Positions 35,481-44,299 are shown, numbered from the stretch's first letter. The stretch: 64,000 nt of DNA from Lachnospiraceae bacterium (GCA_024693135.1 JAILLN010000027.1:24519-88518), one strand, 5' to 3'. Notes: generated from the sequence alone by a model not told the origin. Numbers and translations are program-made.

Positions 35481-36548
35481 TCAATATTCCTTTGCCGCCT
35501 CTTCCCCGTTCAGCACACGGAGCGCACCCTGCGCCAGGGCCAGAAGCTCGTCCTCTCCCGGATAAGACACCACCGGGGCAATGAAGCCGACTCTTTCGGC
35601 GATGCTGTCGGTAATGGACTGATTATAGGCGATGCCGCCCGTAAGGATGATGGCATCCACCTTTCCCTTCAGCACGGCAGCCATGGCGCCGATGTCCTTG
35701 GAGATCTGATATACAAAGGCATCCTTGATCAGCTTGGCCTTCTCATCCCCCTCCTCTACCATCTTCATGACATCCATCATGCTGTTTGTATTCAGGTAGG
35801 CCGAGAAGCCGCCTCCCCCTACGAATTTCCTGTAGACCTCCTTCTCGGTATATTTCCCGGAAAAGCACATGCGGATCAGGCCGCCCACCGGCACTGCCCC
35901 GGCCCGCTCCGGAGAAAATGCACCGTCTCCTTCCAGGGCGTTGGGCACATCGATGACCCGTCCCTTTTCATGAGCGCCTACGGACACGCCTCCGCCCAGA
36001 TGGGCCACGATGCAGTTGATCTCTTCATACTTCTTTCCATGTTCTTTGGCATAGCGCCTGGCCATGGCCTTTTGGTTCAGCGGATGGAAAATGCTGTTGC
36101 GGGGTATCTCCGGCACTCCGGAGATCCTTGCGATGGGCTGCAGCTCATCCACGGCCACCGGATCGACGATAAAGGAAGGCTTGCCCAGCTCATCCCCGAT
36201 CTCCCTGGCCAGGATCCCGCCCAGATTTGAGGCATGATGTCCCTGCACCCCATTTTTCAGATCCTGGATCAGGGCATCGTTTACCTTATAGGTTCCGCCC
36301 TCGATGGGCTTTACGAGTCCGCCCCTTCCCACGCATACATCCAGGGTCTTGATGTCAAAATTTTCTTCCTTCAGGAAATCCAGGATCATCTTCTTTCGGA
36401 AATCCTTCTGGGAAAAGATGGTATCAAAGGGCGCCAGCTCCTCGTTGGAATGCCTCAGGGTTTTGTCAAAGAGCATGGTCTCGTCTTCAAAGACCGCGAT
36501 CTTTGTGGATGTGGAGCCCGGATTGATGATCAAAGACTTTACCGACAT
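35481..36548 (-). CDS. buk: Butyrate kinase
   Basis: Converts butyryl phosphate and ADP to butyrate and ATP, the energy-yielding last step of butyrate fermentation. The 355-residue ASKHA-fold protein begins with [16 protein letters not shown] (phosphate-binding loop), and contains [13 protein letters not shown] and ILTGGIAYN, all characteristic of the acetate/butyrate kinase family. The length and the neighbouring phosphotransbutyrylase favour butyrate over acetate or branched-chain acid kinase. GAGGAGG precedes the ATG, and it follows ptb by 66 bases on the same strand. Confidence 0.94.
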   Translation of the reverse strand: MSVKSLIINPGSTSTKIAVFEDETMLFDKTLRHSNEELAPFDTIFSQKDFRKKMILDFLKEENFDIKTLDVCVGRGGLVKPIEGGTYKVNDALIQDLKNGVQGHHASNLGGILAREIGDELGKPSFIVDPVAVDELQPIARISGVPEIPRNSIFHPLNQKAMARRYAKEHGKKYEEINCIVAHLGGGVSVGAHEKGRVIDVPNALEGDGAFSPERAGAVPVGGLIRMCFSGKYTEKEVYRKFVGGGGFSAYLNTNSMMDVMKMVEEGDEKAKLIKDAFVYQISKDIGAMAAVLKGKVDAIILTGGIAYNQSITDSIAERVGFIAPVVSYPGEDELLALAQGALRVLNGEEAAKEY

Positions 36549-36614
36549 ATTCTGCTTCCTCCTCTTTCTTCATTCTGCAAATATCACTCCCGGACTGACG
36601 CCGGGTTCGTTTCC

Positions 36615-37526
36615 TTATTTAAGATATTCTGCCACCACGGCGGCCAGCGCGATGGAATTCACCTTGGTCTCTGCCGAATCCGACCGGGAGGTCAGGATCG
36701 CCGGGGCCTTGGTTCCGGTCAGGATGCATCCGTTCTTGAATTCCGTCGTATGGACGATAAATTTATAGGCGATGTTTCCGGAATGGATATCCGGGAAGAG
36801 GATCACGTCCGCATCCCCTACGATCTTGCGGTCTTCTGCCTGCTTATGCTTGGCGGCCTCCGGATAGATCGCCAGATCCACCGACAGGGGTCCGTCCACG
36901 ATGCATCCGCTGATGGCGCCTTCTTCGTTCATTTTCACAAGCTCTGCCGCTTCCACCGTCTCCGGCATTTTCGGATTGACCACCTCCACTGCAGCCACTG
37001 CGGCTACCTTCGGCGTATCGATGCCGCAGGCCTTGCATACGTCCACGGTATTTGCGATGATCTTTGCCTTCTCCTCCAGCGTGGGATAAGGAAGGAATGC
37101 CACATCGGTCAGGAAGAGCAGCTTCTCGATCCCCTTGATCTCAAATACCGCTACATGGGACAAGAGCTTATCCGTCCTTAGGCCTACCTCCTTGTCCAGG
37201 ATGCTCTTCAGAAAATCCTTGGTGGAGATCAATCCCTTCATATACATATCGGCCTTGCCGTCATGCACAAGCCTTACCGCCTCGTGTGCCGCCTCGATGG
37301 GATCCGGGATATTGATGATCTCAAACTGATCTGCATCGATCTTCATCTCCCCGCAAAGCCTGCGGATGACCGCCTCATCCCCCACCAGTACCGAATCTGC
37401 GATCTTCCTGTCATGCGCCATGGCCACCGCTTCCAGCACGGCATCGTCATTGGCCGCGGCCACAGACAGCTTTTTTGTGGGGAAATCATTTACCTTCTTC
37501 AATATTTCTTCAAAATTTCTGCTCAT
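36615..37526 (-). CDS. ptb: Phosphate butyryltransferase
   Basis: Exchanges CoA of butyryl-CoA for phosphate, feeding butyrate kinase. The 303-residue protein has the Ptb/Pta C-terminal-type fold, with MKGLISTKDFLKSIL, VVNPKMPETVEAAELVK and VLFPDIHSGNIAYK elements seen in Ptb. AAGGAGA precedes the ATG. With buk immediately downstream it forms the classical ptb-buk operon, an alternative to the butyryl-CoA:acetate CoA-transferase route. Some homologues accept branched-chain acyl groups, so isobutyrate or isovalerate are possible substrates too. Confidence 0.94.
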   Translation of the reverse strand: MSRNFEEILKKVNDFPTKKLSVAAANDDAVLEAVAMAHDRKIADSVLVGDEAVIRRLCGEMKIDADQFEIINIPDPIEAAHEAVRLVHDGKADMYMKGLISTKDFLKSILDKEVGLRTDKLLSHVAVFEIKGIEKLLFLTDVAFLPYPTLEEKAKIIANTVDVCKACGIDTPKVAAVAAVEVVNPKMPETVEAAELVKMNEEGAISGCIVDGPLSVDLAIYPEAAKHKQAEDRKIVGDADVILFPDIHSGNIAYKFIVHTTEFKNGCILTGTKAPAILTSRSDSAETKVNSIALAAVVAEYLK

Positions 37527-37632
37527 AATCCCTCTCCTTCACATGGTATTAAGTCATGAAACGTACCCATCCACTATATCACATCCTTCAAAAAATCACC
37601 ATGATTTTTAGATATGCCCCCCAAAGCGCCAT

Positions 37633-37661
37633 TTGAAACCATGCCTTTTTTTGTGTATAAT
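37633..37661 (+). promoter_or_regulatory. Sigma-A promoter of the cobalamin riboswitch transcript
   Basis: TTGAAA (37633-37638), 17-base spacer, perfect TATAAT (37656-37661). Transcription should begin near 37668, 19 bases before the first riboswitch core element. Confidence 0.8.
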
Positions 37662-37683
37662 GCAGCTTGATATCAAATGAATC

Positions 37684-37862
37684 TCCGGTGCCTTAAGGAA
37701 AAGCCCTTAAGGATAATAGGGAAACAGGTGCAAATCCTGTGCGATCCCGTCACTGTAAGCGGCACGCATGCCATGCGCAAGGCCGGCCATCAGCCACTGA
37801 TCCTTATCCTGGGATTGGGAAGGCGGCCGTGCCGGATCGCCGCAAGCCAGGAGACCTGCCGG
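37684..37862 (+). ncRNA. Cobalamin (B12) riboswitch
   Basis: Matches the class I/II cobalamin aptamer. Elements in order are GGTGCC (37687-37692), the AGGGAAACAGGTG / AAATCCTGTGCG helix pair, CCCGTCACTGTAA, AGCCACTGA, GGGATTGGGAAGGCGGCC, and the invariant B12 box AGCCAGGAGACCTGCC (37845-37860). It sits on a 500-base leader between ptb and the CbiK-like gene and is followed by an alternative-pairing segment and a terminator, so it most likely lowers expression when cobalamin is plentiful. Confidence 0.95.
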
Positions 37863-37935
37863 AGATTTCAGGCACATAAGACTACGGGGGCTTAGTCTTG
37901 CCAAGGCACAGCAGCTCTGTGCTTATTTGTGCATG

Positions 37936-37963
37936 AAAAGCCCCGGGAAACCCCGGGGTTTTT
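37936..37963 (+). terminator. Riboswitch-controlled terminator
   Basis: CCCCGGG (37941-37947), loop AAAC, CCCGGGG (37952-37958), extended by A-T pairs and followed by TTTTT. The upstream GGGGCTT (37887-37893) can pair with AAGCCCC (37938-37944) and so break the terminator; this is the expected antiterminator. The gene's ATG is 74 bases further on. Confidence 0.85.
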
Positions 37964-38036
37964 GACTATCCTCATGGTCTTTTTACAGCGGACAAAGGGA
38001 CCGGATAACAGGAGCCCGTCCGCGGGAAGGAGAAAA

Positions 38037-39437
38037 ATGAAGAACAAATGGCTGAATCTGATGGCTGCAGGACTATTGACCTCCATAGCCTGCTTTGGGT
38101 GCGCACTTCCGGAGTCCGTCCCCCTGCCCGAACCCCCGGAGGCTTTGGAAGGGCTGCCGGAGGCTTTGGATGCGGAGGATGAAGAAAACTACGAGACCGG
38201 CGATGCTTCTTTGGATGATCCCGGCAATCAGGATGAGATCGGGGAGCGTGAGCTTCTGGTGGTAAGCTTCGGCACCAGCTTCAATGACAGCCGCAGGCTG
38301 ACCATCGGTGCCATTGAGGATGCCTTAAGGCAGGCTTATCCGGACTATAGCGTAAGACGCGCCTTTACCAGCCAGATCATCATCGACCATGTGAAAAAAA
38401 GAGACGGGGTCACCATCGACAATGTGGGAGAAGCTCTGGCCAGGGCCAGGAAAAACGGCGTAAAGACCCTGGTGGTACAGCCCACCCACCTCATGGACGG
38501 CTTCGAGTACCATGACCTGGTGGAAGAGCTTGAAGAAAATGCGGCTGATTTCGGATCCGTCACGGTAGGGTCTCCCCTCCTCACGGAAGACGAGGATTTT
38601 GAGCGGGTCGTGGATGCCGTGACCACAGCCTCGGCACCCTATATGGATGGAAAAACGGCCTTCTGCTTCATGGGCCATGGCACGGAGGCGGACTCCAACG
38701 GCATCTACGCCAGGCTGCAAAAGCTCCTGACGGAAAAAGGCTTTACGGATCATTATGTCGGAACCGTAGAGGCCGAACCCTCCCTTGAGGATGTGCTCAA
38801 GGCTGTGGGAGAGAAGGACTACGACCGCGTGGTACTGGAGCCGCTGATGGTCGTGGCCGGAGACCATGCCAATAATGACATGGCGGGAGAGGACGAGGAT
38901 TCCTGGAAATCCCGGTTTGAAGCAGCAGGCTATGAAGTAGAATGCATCCTCTCCGGGCTTGGGGAAAATGAGGCCATCCGGGAGATCTATGTGGAGCATG
39001 CCGGAAAAGCCATCGATGAAGCACAGTCCGGCGCTTCGAAGCTTTCCGGGGAAAAGGCCGGCACAGAGCCTGCTTCCCACGGAGCATTACAGGATGGGGA
39101 TTATGCGGTCACAGTAGACTCCAGCTCCTCCATGTTCAATATCACGGCCTGCACTCTCCATGTATCCCAGGGGGAAATGACGGCCCGCATGACCATGGGA
39201 GGCACGGGATACCTCTATGTCTATCCCGGGACCGGTGCCGAAGCAGAAAAGGCGGAGGAAAAGGACCGGATCCCTTATGAGGAAAATCCGGACGGGACAC
39301 ACAGCTTCACCTTCCCGGTAAAGGCCCTGGATGAAAAAATCCCCTGTGCCGCCTTCAGCAAGCGCAGGGAAAAGTGGTATGACCGGGATCTGGTCTTCTC
39401 CTCGGCATCGATCCCGGAGGAAGCCTTTATGCCGTAA
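38037..39437 (+). CDS. Exported CbiK-like cobalt chelatase lipoprotein with extra C-terminal domain
   Basis: Probably an extracytoplasmic metal chelatase or metal/tetrapyrrole-binding relative of CbiK, which inserts cobalt into sirohydrochlorin. The start at 38037 follows GAAGGAG and gives a lipoprotein-type signal (MKNKWLNLMAAGLLTSIACFGC), so the protein is likely membrane-anchored outside the cell; the in-frame ATG at 37929 lies inside the leader terminator region. After a Pro/Glu-rich linker, residues ~65-340 match CbiK (LLVVSFGTSFNDSR; histidines in QPTHLMDG and CFMGHGTEADSN). The last ~110 residues form a separate beta-rich domain (VTVDSSSSMFNITACTLHV, FTFPVKALDEKIP, REKWYDRDLVF). Control by the B12 riboswitch supports a role in cobalt or corrin use. 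Confidence 0.85.
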   Translation: MKNKWLNLMAAGLLTSIACFGCALPESVPLPEPPEALEGLPEALDAEDEENYETGDASLDDPGNQDEIGERELLVVSFGTSFNDSRRLTIGAIEDALRQAYPDYSVRRAFTSQIIIDHVKKRDGVTIDNVGEALARARKNGVKTLVVQPTHLMDGFEYHDLVEELEENAADFGSVTVGSPLLTEDEDFERVVDAVTTASAPYMDGKTAFCFMGHGTEADSNGIYARLQKLLTEKGFTDHYVGTVEAEPSLEDVLKAVGEKDYDRVVLEPLMVVAGDHANNDMAGEDEDSWKSRFEAAGYEVECILSGLGENEAIREIYVEHAGKAIDEAQSGASKLSGEKAGTEPASHGALQDGDYAVTVDSSSSMFNITACTLHVSQGEMTARMTMGGTGYLYVYPGTGAEAEKAEEKDRIPYEENPDGTHSFTFPVKALDEKIPCAAFSKRREKWYDRDLVFSSASIPEEAFMP

Positions 39438-39472
39438 TTCCTTCCCGGATTTCTTCCGGCTCAGCGTATCTA

Positions 39473-39512
39473 GAGGGCATTTCAGGGATCATCCGAAATG
39501 CCCTCGGTTTTT
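39473..39512 (+). terminator. Terminator of the CbiK-like gene
   Basis: GAGGGCATTTC (39473-39483) pairs perfectly with GAAATGCCCTC (39495-39505), followed by GGTTTTT. It overlaps the 3' end of the converging glycosyltransferase gene. Confidence 0.85.
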
Positions 39513-40606
39513 CCCGATGCAAAAACCCATGCCGACTGCACCCGGTAGCTCATGATATAAAGCAGCACATCCACGATCAGCTTCGATACGGTGCTGTTTA
39601 AGCCCATGGTACTGACGGCCCAGGTGCCTCCCGCGCTCAGCAGCATGATCAGGGCGCATAGCAGGGCATATTTCAGAAAGGCCTTTTTGCCGTCATTATC
39701 TTTTCCAAAGACAAAGGAACGGTTCATCGCAAAATTCGCGGAGGCACTGACAAGCCTTGCGATCACCGTGGAAAGGAAAATATATTTTGCGGCCTTTATG
39801 GAGCCGTTTTGAAAGAGGGCCAGATTCAGCAGATTAAAGAGCCCCTGGTCGATGAGGGTGCTTATGATGCTGCTTCCCGTAAACCGGAAAAAGCCGCCAA
39901 AGAGCACCTTATAAACCCGGTAGGAATCCTTGATCGTATTGAAATGCGAGGAGTGGTTTTCTTCATAGACAGTCTCGATGGGCACCGGGATCATGGGGAT
40001 CCTGCTCTTTGCACACTCTACCAGCACGTTCATCTCGTATTCAAACCGGTCTCCCGGGATCCCTTCCATGAATCCGCACAATCCGGAACGAAAAGCCCGG
40101 AGCCCTGTCTGGGTATCCATTACCACCTTCCCATACAGCAGCGCAAAGGAAAAGGTCGTGATCCGGTTGCCCATCCTGCTCCGCAAGGGAACCTGGGACA
40201 GGGAAAAATCCCTGGTACCCAAAAGCAGGACCTTCTCCTGATCCTGCTCTGCAAGGGCATCCGAGAGGGCGGCACAGTCCTCCGGGCGGTGCTGTCCATC
40301 CGCGTCAGCCGTGATGATGCCGGTGCTTTCCGGCAGGTTCTCCCTGATCCAGCGGCAGCCCGTCTTCAGGGCGGCTCCCTTTCCCTTATTGCATTCGTGA
40401 TGGATGACCTGAGCCCTTCCCTCCAGCTTCGCAAAAACCGGCTGATAAGCCTCCCCGCTGCCGTCGTCCACCACCAGGATATGGGAAAACCCGGCCTTCC
40501 TTAATTCTCCCACATAAGAGACCAGTACATCTCCGGGCTCATATGCCGGGATCAGCACCACATGGCGCCTCATTTCCTTTTTTTCCATCTCCTGTCTGCC
40601 TGCCAC
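39482..40606 (-). CDS. Glycosyltransferase family 2 fused to a GtrA-like membrane domain
   Basis: Probably transfers a sugar from a nucleotide donor to a polyprenyl phosphate, with a flippase-like partner domain. The 374-residue protein begins with VLIPAYEPGD and has the DXD-type TADADGQHRPED and KGKGAALKTG elements of DPM1-like GT2 enzymes (residues ~10-235). A C-terminal ~125-residue segment with four hydrophobic helices (from FFRFTGSSIISTLIDQG) is GtrA-like. The start is a GTG at 40606, 8 bases after AGGAGGAAGG; inner ATGs have poorer spacing. It lies one base after the YolD-like gene, last in the operon. Confidence 0.85.
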   Translation of the reverse strand: MAGRQEMEKKEMRRHVVLIPAYEPGDVLVSYVGELRKAGFSHILVVDDGSGEAYQPVFAKLEGRAQVIHHECNKGKGAALKTGCRWIRENLPESTGIITADADGQHRPEDCAALSDALAEQDQEKVLLLGTRDFSLSQVPLRSRMGNRITTFSFALLYGKVVMDTQTGLRAFRSGLCGFMEGIPGDRFEYEMNVLVECAKSRIPMIPVPIETVYEENHSSHFNTIKDSYRVYKVLFGGFFRFTGSSIISTLIDQGLFNLLNLALFQNGSIKAAKYIFLSTVIARLVSASANFAMNRSFVFGKDNDGKKAFLKYALLCALIMLLSAGGTWAVSTMGLNSTVSKLIVDVLLYIMSYRVQSAWVFASGKTEGISDDP

Positions 40607-40607
40607 G

Positions 40608-40802
40608 TTAAGATCCTTCCTCCTGCTCTGCTTCCTTTATGACGATACGGGCTGTTTCCTCCACGACCTCATCCAATCCGGTAAGCGCCGCAAAGGGAGC
40701 GAACTGGGCAGCCCGGTCAGAGCGCGGCATCTTTGGCCGGTCCGGGGAAGAAGGCCTGTCTAAGCCGATGATGTCGTCATAAGGACCGGCATCCCCCTTC
40801 AT
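40608..40802 (-). CDS. YolD-like small protein paired with a Y-family polymerase
   Basis: 64 residues, with the YolD-type core SDRAAQFAPFAALTGLDE followed by a short charged helix (VVEETARIVIKEAEQEE). Such small proteins are regularly coded next to UmuC/DinB-type polymerases in Firmicutes and are thought to act as their partner, in the manner of UmuD, though their biochemistry is little known. The ATG overlaps the polymerase stop by four bases, so translation is coupled. Compare the longer YolD-like protein at 52965-53342, which shares the AxxFAPFxALRG core. Confidence 0.7.
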   Translation of the reverse strand: MKGDAGPYDDIIGLDRPSSPDRPKMPRSDRAAQFAPFAALTGLDEVVEETARIVIKEAEQEEGS

Positions 40803-42307
40803 GCCCTGTGTCCTCCGATCTGCCGGTTCCGTTTCATTGCCATAGCGCCCTCCTCAAGGTTCATCCCCTTCACGATCGCATTTTTACCATAGCGCTTCTG
40901 AATATCAAGAACTGCCTCCTGAACCCTACGCTCCTTCTCCAATGCCTTCTTCTCCTCTTCCTTCCGGTGAAGCTCTGCCCCATAATCCGTAAAAAGATCC
41001 AGCTGGCGGTACTCCTCTTCTTTCTGAGGCTCCCCCTCCGGCAGCACATGGTTCGCCACCACATAGATCCTGCGGCATAAAAGGCTGCGGTCGATGATCC
41101 GGTCATACAACGCCAGCGCCGCATCCGTGATGACCCTTGTGGAGGAGGTACGCATGGGAAGGTTCTCGCTGCCATGGGCAGACTTCGGCACCTGTCTGCC
41201 ATAACGGTCCGTCTCGATCTCCCCCTGATACCGCTTTCTCCGGTCCGGATCGGTGAAATTCTCTATGTCATAGCATACGGTCAGCACGATCTGGTCTGTG
41301 GTAAGCTTTTTTTTGACCAGATCCAGCACCAGGGAATCCGTCATCTCATGGACGATCAGCCTTGTCTTCTCCCCGTCATAGGGCATTTCCAATACCTGTC
41401 CGGTGCTGATGCTGTGGGTTTCGGGGCGGTAAGCTTTGATATCGGCCATGGTACAGGGTTCGATCCCCCAGGCATGATCGATCAGAAGCTCCGCATTGAT
41501 CCCAAAAAGGCGGTACAGCAGCTCCTCGTTTTCTAAAGAGCACCGGGCCACATCCCCCATGGTGGCCATCCCGTGGCTTTTCAGCTTCTTTGCATAGCCC
41601 CGGCCTATCCTCCAGAAATCCGTCAGGGGTTCGTGTGTCCAGAGCTTCCTGCGGTAGCTGTCCACCGTAAGCTCTGCGATGCGCACCCCGTCCTCGTCCG
41701 CGTCAATATGCTTTGCCTCGATATCCATGGCGATCTTGCACAGATAAAGGTTTGGACCGATGCCGGCGGTGGCGGTGATCCGGGTCTCCTCATATACCTC
41801 CCGGATCATGGCCCGCACGAATTCCCTGGCCGTCATCCCGGAAGGCCGCAGATAATCCGTCAGGTCGATCATGACCTCATCCACCGAATAGACATGGATA
41901 TCCTCCGGCGCCACATGCCTTAAGTAGATCCGGTAGATCCGTGTGCTGTAGTCCATGTAAAGCGCCATGCGGGGCCTGGCGATGATATAGTCCAGCTTCA
42001 GCGTGCCGTCCGCCCGCAGTTCTTCCGCATTCACCGAGCTTCCGGTGAAATCTCTCCCCTTTAAGGCATGCCTTCGAAGCTGATTGACCTCGGCCACACG
42101 CTGGATCACCTCAAAGAGCCTTGCCCTGCCGGATATGCCAAAGGATTTAAGGGAAGGGGTGACGGCCAGGCAGATGGTCTTTGCCGTGCGGCTTTCATCT
42201 GCCACCACCAGATTTGTGCAGAGGGGATCCAGCCCCCGTTCCCGGCATTCCGCGGAAGCGTAAAAAGACTTCAGGTCAATGGCCGCATAGATCCTCTCCC
42301 CGCTCAT
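40799..42307 (-). CDS. Y-family DNA polymerase (DinB/UmuC-like), copy 1
   Basis: Translesion DNA polymerase. The 502-residue protein opens with YAAIDLKSFYASAECRERG (metal aspartate and steric-gate region) and has YSVDEVMIDLTDY with the paired acidic catalytic residues, then helix-hairpin-helix, little-finger and a C-terminal charged coil. QLDLF in the tail is a likely beta-clamp-binding motif. The ATG overlaps the zinc-ribbon gene stop by four bases. It shares its architecture with copy 2 at 46769-48037, but lies in a different operon and no LexA box was found upstream of this one, so damage control is less certain here. Confidence 0.93.
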   Translation of the reverse strand: MSGERIYAAIDLKSFYASAECRERGLDPLCTNLVVADESRTAKTICLAVTPSLKSFGISGRARLFEVIQRVAEVNQLRRHALKGRDFTGSSVNAEELRADGTLKLDYIIARPRMALYMDYSTRIYRIYLRHVAPEDIHVYSVDEVMIDLTDYLRPSGMTAREFVRAMIREVYEETRITATAGIGPNLYLCKIAMDIEAKHIDADEDGVRIAELTVDSYRRKLWTHEPLTDFWRIGRGYAKKLKSHGMATMGDVARCSLENEELLYRLFGINAELLIDHAWGIEPCTMADIKAYRPETHSISTGQVLEMPYDGEKTRLIVHEMTDSLVLDLVKKKLTTDQIVLTVCYDIENFTDPDRRKRYQGEIETDRYGRQVPKSAHGSENLPMRTSSTRVITDAALALYDRIIDRSLLCRRIYVVANHVLPEGEPQKEEEYRQLDLFTDYGAELHRKEEEKKALEKERRVQEAVLDIQKRYGKNAIVKGMNLEEGAMAMKRNRQIGGHRA

Positions 42308-43140
42308 TCCCAGGCCTTCTCTTTCTGGGCCTCCCCGCGTTCACCGGAGGTCTTTTCTACCGTGAAGTTTCCGGTCACATGAAGGCTGACTCCCCCGCCT
42401 GCATCCAGGCTCACGTCGATCAGGCCGGCAATCAGCTTTCTCCCCTCCTTCTCGCAATATACCCCGGTATGCTTCACTACCCCATGGGTATCCCGGGCTC
42501 CATCGCCCCCCATGTCCATCTGATCATCCTGCTCGATCCTGACCTCGTAGGCTCCATCCTTTACCAGATGGATCTTTGCCGTCTCCTCCGCCGAGCCGAA
42601 ATCCCTGCTTCCCAGCTCCAGCCGGTCAAACAGGTCGATCCCCAGAGTCCAGTTCCCGTCCTCCTCGATCTCCAGAGAGCAGCCGTTCGGCCTGGCTGTG
42701 GCAAGCCTGGCCAAAGCCCTGGCCTCAAGCTCGTGTCCTTCTGCCTGGGGCAGGTTCTCCACGCCCTTTAAGCTGGTGATCCGGATCTCTCCCTCATATT
42801 CCCCGGCAAGCTCTCCCAATCCGCTGTCCACCACCGGCTCTGCTCCGCCCGGGATCTGGATGCGGGAATCCATGCCGTCTGCCCCTCTCATGCCCATGAT
42901 CCGGCCTCGGATGAAAAAAGCCGCCCATGTCACAATCCCGGCTCCCAAAAGAAAGATCAGGATAAAGATGACGGGCAGGATCAATGATCTTTTCTTCCTG
43001 GCCGCAGGAGCTGCCCCGCCTGGCGGAGCCTGGTATCCCTGGCTGTCCGGATACGCATATCCCCCGCCTGCCGGAGCTCCGCAATTTGAGCAGAATCGGA
43101 TCCCCTCCGGCATCTCTGCCCCGCACTGTCTGCAATACAT
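42304..43140 (-). CDS. Zinc-ribbon membrane protein of unknown function
   Basis: 279 residues from the start at 43140 (GGGGGACAT just upstream). The N-terminus is a classical zinc ribbon (CRQCG-x9-FCSNCG). A Gly/Pro/Tyr-rich linker, one transmembrane helix (about 50-73), and a ~200-residue extracytoplasmic domain of beta character follow. Proteins of this layout are common in Clostridia and probably anchor an exposed domain, with the zinc ribbon in the cytoplasm. The gene precedes the Y-family polymerase with a 4-base overlap, but no function in lesion bypass is evident. Confidence 0.75.
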   Translation of the reverse strand: MYCRQCGAEMPEGIRFCSNCGAPAGGGYAYPDSQGYQAPPGGAAPAARKKRSLILPVIFILIFLLGAGIVTWAAFFIRGRIMGMRGADGMDSRIQIPGGAEPVVDSGLGELAGEYEGEIRITSLKGVENLPQAEGHELEARALARLATARPNGCSLEIEEDGNWTLGIDLFDRLELGSRDFGSAEETAKIHLVKDGAYEVRIEQDDQMDMGGDGARDTHGVVKHTGVYCEKEGRKLIAGLIDVSLDAGGGVSLHVTGNFTVEKTSGERGEAQKEKAWE

Positions 43141-43206
43141 CTCATGTCCCCCTTCGTAAATACGCAGATCCCACCTCATTCAGCCGGATACATCTGCCGG
43201 ACAGGA

Positions 43207-43545
43207 CTATTGATGCAGCGTCACCGTAATGTGGCTCTGTCCGGAGGGCTCGTACGCCTTGAACTCATAGACAGAGTTTTTCGTTTCGATCAATATGATC
43301 CCATTGTTCTTGATATGGATCTTCATGACCGGGGAGGGGCAGAGCATCTTTCCCGATACCGGCTCCTTTTCTGCATCCATGACATAAGGAATGCTGATGC
43401 TGGATCCCTCCGGAACCCGGATCAGTTCATCCGGATCGATCTCCATGATGCTCCCGATCCTTCTCCGGGAATCCTCGTCTTCCTTTTCCCTCCCGGGCTC
43501 CCCAGACCTTTCCGTATACCTAATCGATGTTATTTCATACAGCAT
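43207..43545 (-). CDS. Small soluble protein of unknown function, first gene of polymerase operon
   Basis: 112 residues with a mixed alpha/beta pattern: a charged N-terminal third (SGEPGREKEDEDSRRR) followed by strands (IHIKNNGIILIETKNSVYEF, ITVTLH). I recognise no family. AAAGGAGAAG precedes the ATG, and the sigma-A promoter at 43671-43699 lies upstream, so this is the lead gene of the operon that continues through the zinc-ribbon gene to the polymerase, YolD-like and glycosyltransferase genes. Confidence 0.6.
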   Translation of the reverse strand: MLYEITSIRYTERSGEPGREKEDEDSRRRIGSIMEIDPDELIRVPEGSSISIPYVMDAEKEPVSGKMLCPSPVMKIHIKNNGIILIETKNSVYEFKAYEPSGQSHITVTLHQ

Positions 43546-43575
43546 ATCTCTTCTCCTTTATCCATGCTTAATTTT

Positions 43576-43602
43576 CCTTGACTCACACCGGGCCGGATGC
43601 GG
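43576..43602. repeat. Dispersed intergenic repeat, copy D
   Basis: Shorter and most diverged copy. Minus strand carries CCGCATCCGGCCCGGTGTGA followed by GTCAAGG; it ends about 19 bases before the ribosome binding site of the gene at 43207-43545. Confidence 0.6.
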
Positions 43603-43670
43603 ATCCTGCTCCTTTCCCATGCTTTGCTGATCCCCGCGGTCTTTATTCCCGTCCCCGTTTCTTCCCCACT

Positions 43671-43699
43671 ATGATACCTTCTTATGGCAGAATGTTCAA
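43671..43699 (-). promoter_or_regulatory. Sigma-A promoter of the polymerase operon
   Basis: Minus strand: TTGAAC (43694-43699), 17-base spacer, TATCAT (43671-43676). It reads toward the gene at 43207-43545. No LexA box is seen around it. Confidence 0.65.
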
Positions 43700-43745
43700 A
43701 TCGCCTTCTCCTCCGGCCGTTTCATCACAGGCCGTTTTTCAAATC

Positions 43746-43781
43746 TTGATTTACCTATCTGCCCTATGTTATTATAGGTAA
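43746..43781 (+). promoter_or_regulatory. Promoter and likely autoregulatory operator of the Rrf2 gene
   Basis: TTGATT (43746-43751) and TATTAT (43770-43775) are separated by 18 bases. The same stretch holds an inverted repeat TTACCTAT (43751-43758) / ATAGGTAA (43774-43781), and an inner pair CCTAT/ATAGG. Overlap of a palindrome with the promoter of a regulator gene suggests autoregulation. Confidence 0.6.
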
Positions 43782-43802
43782 TTAAAGAAAGGAGCCGGCA
43801 TT

Positions 43803-44198
43803 ATGATTTCTACGCGTGGACGCTATGCGATCCGCATTATGATCGACCTGGCACAGAACAGTGACGGGGAAAGCATCCCCTTGAAGGACATCGCCCAAAG
43901 ACAGGATCTCTCCAAAAAATATCTTGAGATCATCGTGAAGGACATGGTAAAGGGAGGACTGATCGAGGGCACCAGCGGGAAAGGCGGCGGCTACAGGCTG
44001 CTCCGCAAGCCGGAGGAATACAGTGTCGGCGAAGTGCTGGAGCTGATGGAGGGCACCCTTTCTTCCGTGGCCTGTCTGGCGGCCGAAACAAACGACTGCC
44101 CGAAAAGATCCGTCTGCCACACTCTTCCCATGTGGACCGAATTCGACAATATAGTCCATGATTTCTTTTATGGCAAAAGGCTGAGTGATCTCTTATGA
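43803..44198 (+). CDS. Rrf2-family transcriptional regulator (IscR/CymR-like)
   Basis: 131-residue winged-helix regulator: MISTRGRYAIRIMIDLAQN start, ISTRGRYA and IAQRQDLSKKYLEIIVKDMVK recognition region, then GKGGGYRLLRKPEEYSVGEVL. Three cysteines (C-x7-C-x5-C in CLAAETNDCPKRSVC) follow the pattern of Fe-S-binding IscR-like members, although the first spacing is longer than the x5 of IscR. It faces the convergent metY gene, so control of sulphur or cysteine metabolism is plausible. GAAAGGAG lies 8 bases before the ATG. Confidence 0.9.
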   Translation: MISTRGRYAIRIMIDLAQNSDGESIPLKDIAQRQDLSKKYLEIIVKDMVKGGLIEGTSGKGGGYRLLRKPEEYSVGEVLELMEGTLSSVACLAAETNDCPKRSVCHTLPMWTEFDNIVHDFFYGKRLSDLL

Positions 44199-44259
44199 TG
44201 CCTCCCTTTGTGGTTATCCCTGCAGGAAACCATTTTTCGACTTTCTGATGCAAGCGGTA

Positions 44260-44299
44260 AAAAAACAGGCATGCCCTGCTGTGGGCATGCCTGTTTTTT
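44260..44299. terminator. Bidirectional terminator between the Rrf2 gene and metY
   Basis: A long perfect inverted repeat with core ACAGGCATGCCC / GGGCATGCCTGT, flanked by A-run on the left and T-run on the right, loop TGCTGT (44277-44282). It serves both converging genes. Confidence 0.95.

Noticed and set aside
37929..38036. Upstream in-frame start (37929) for the CbiK-like gene
   Set aside because: It lies inside the riboswitch terminator region and would hide the lipoprotein signal; GAAGGAG supports 38037.
43671..43699. LexA box at the promoter of the first polymerase operon
   Set aside because: TTGAACATTC is only half of the palindrome, with no matching second arm.
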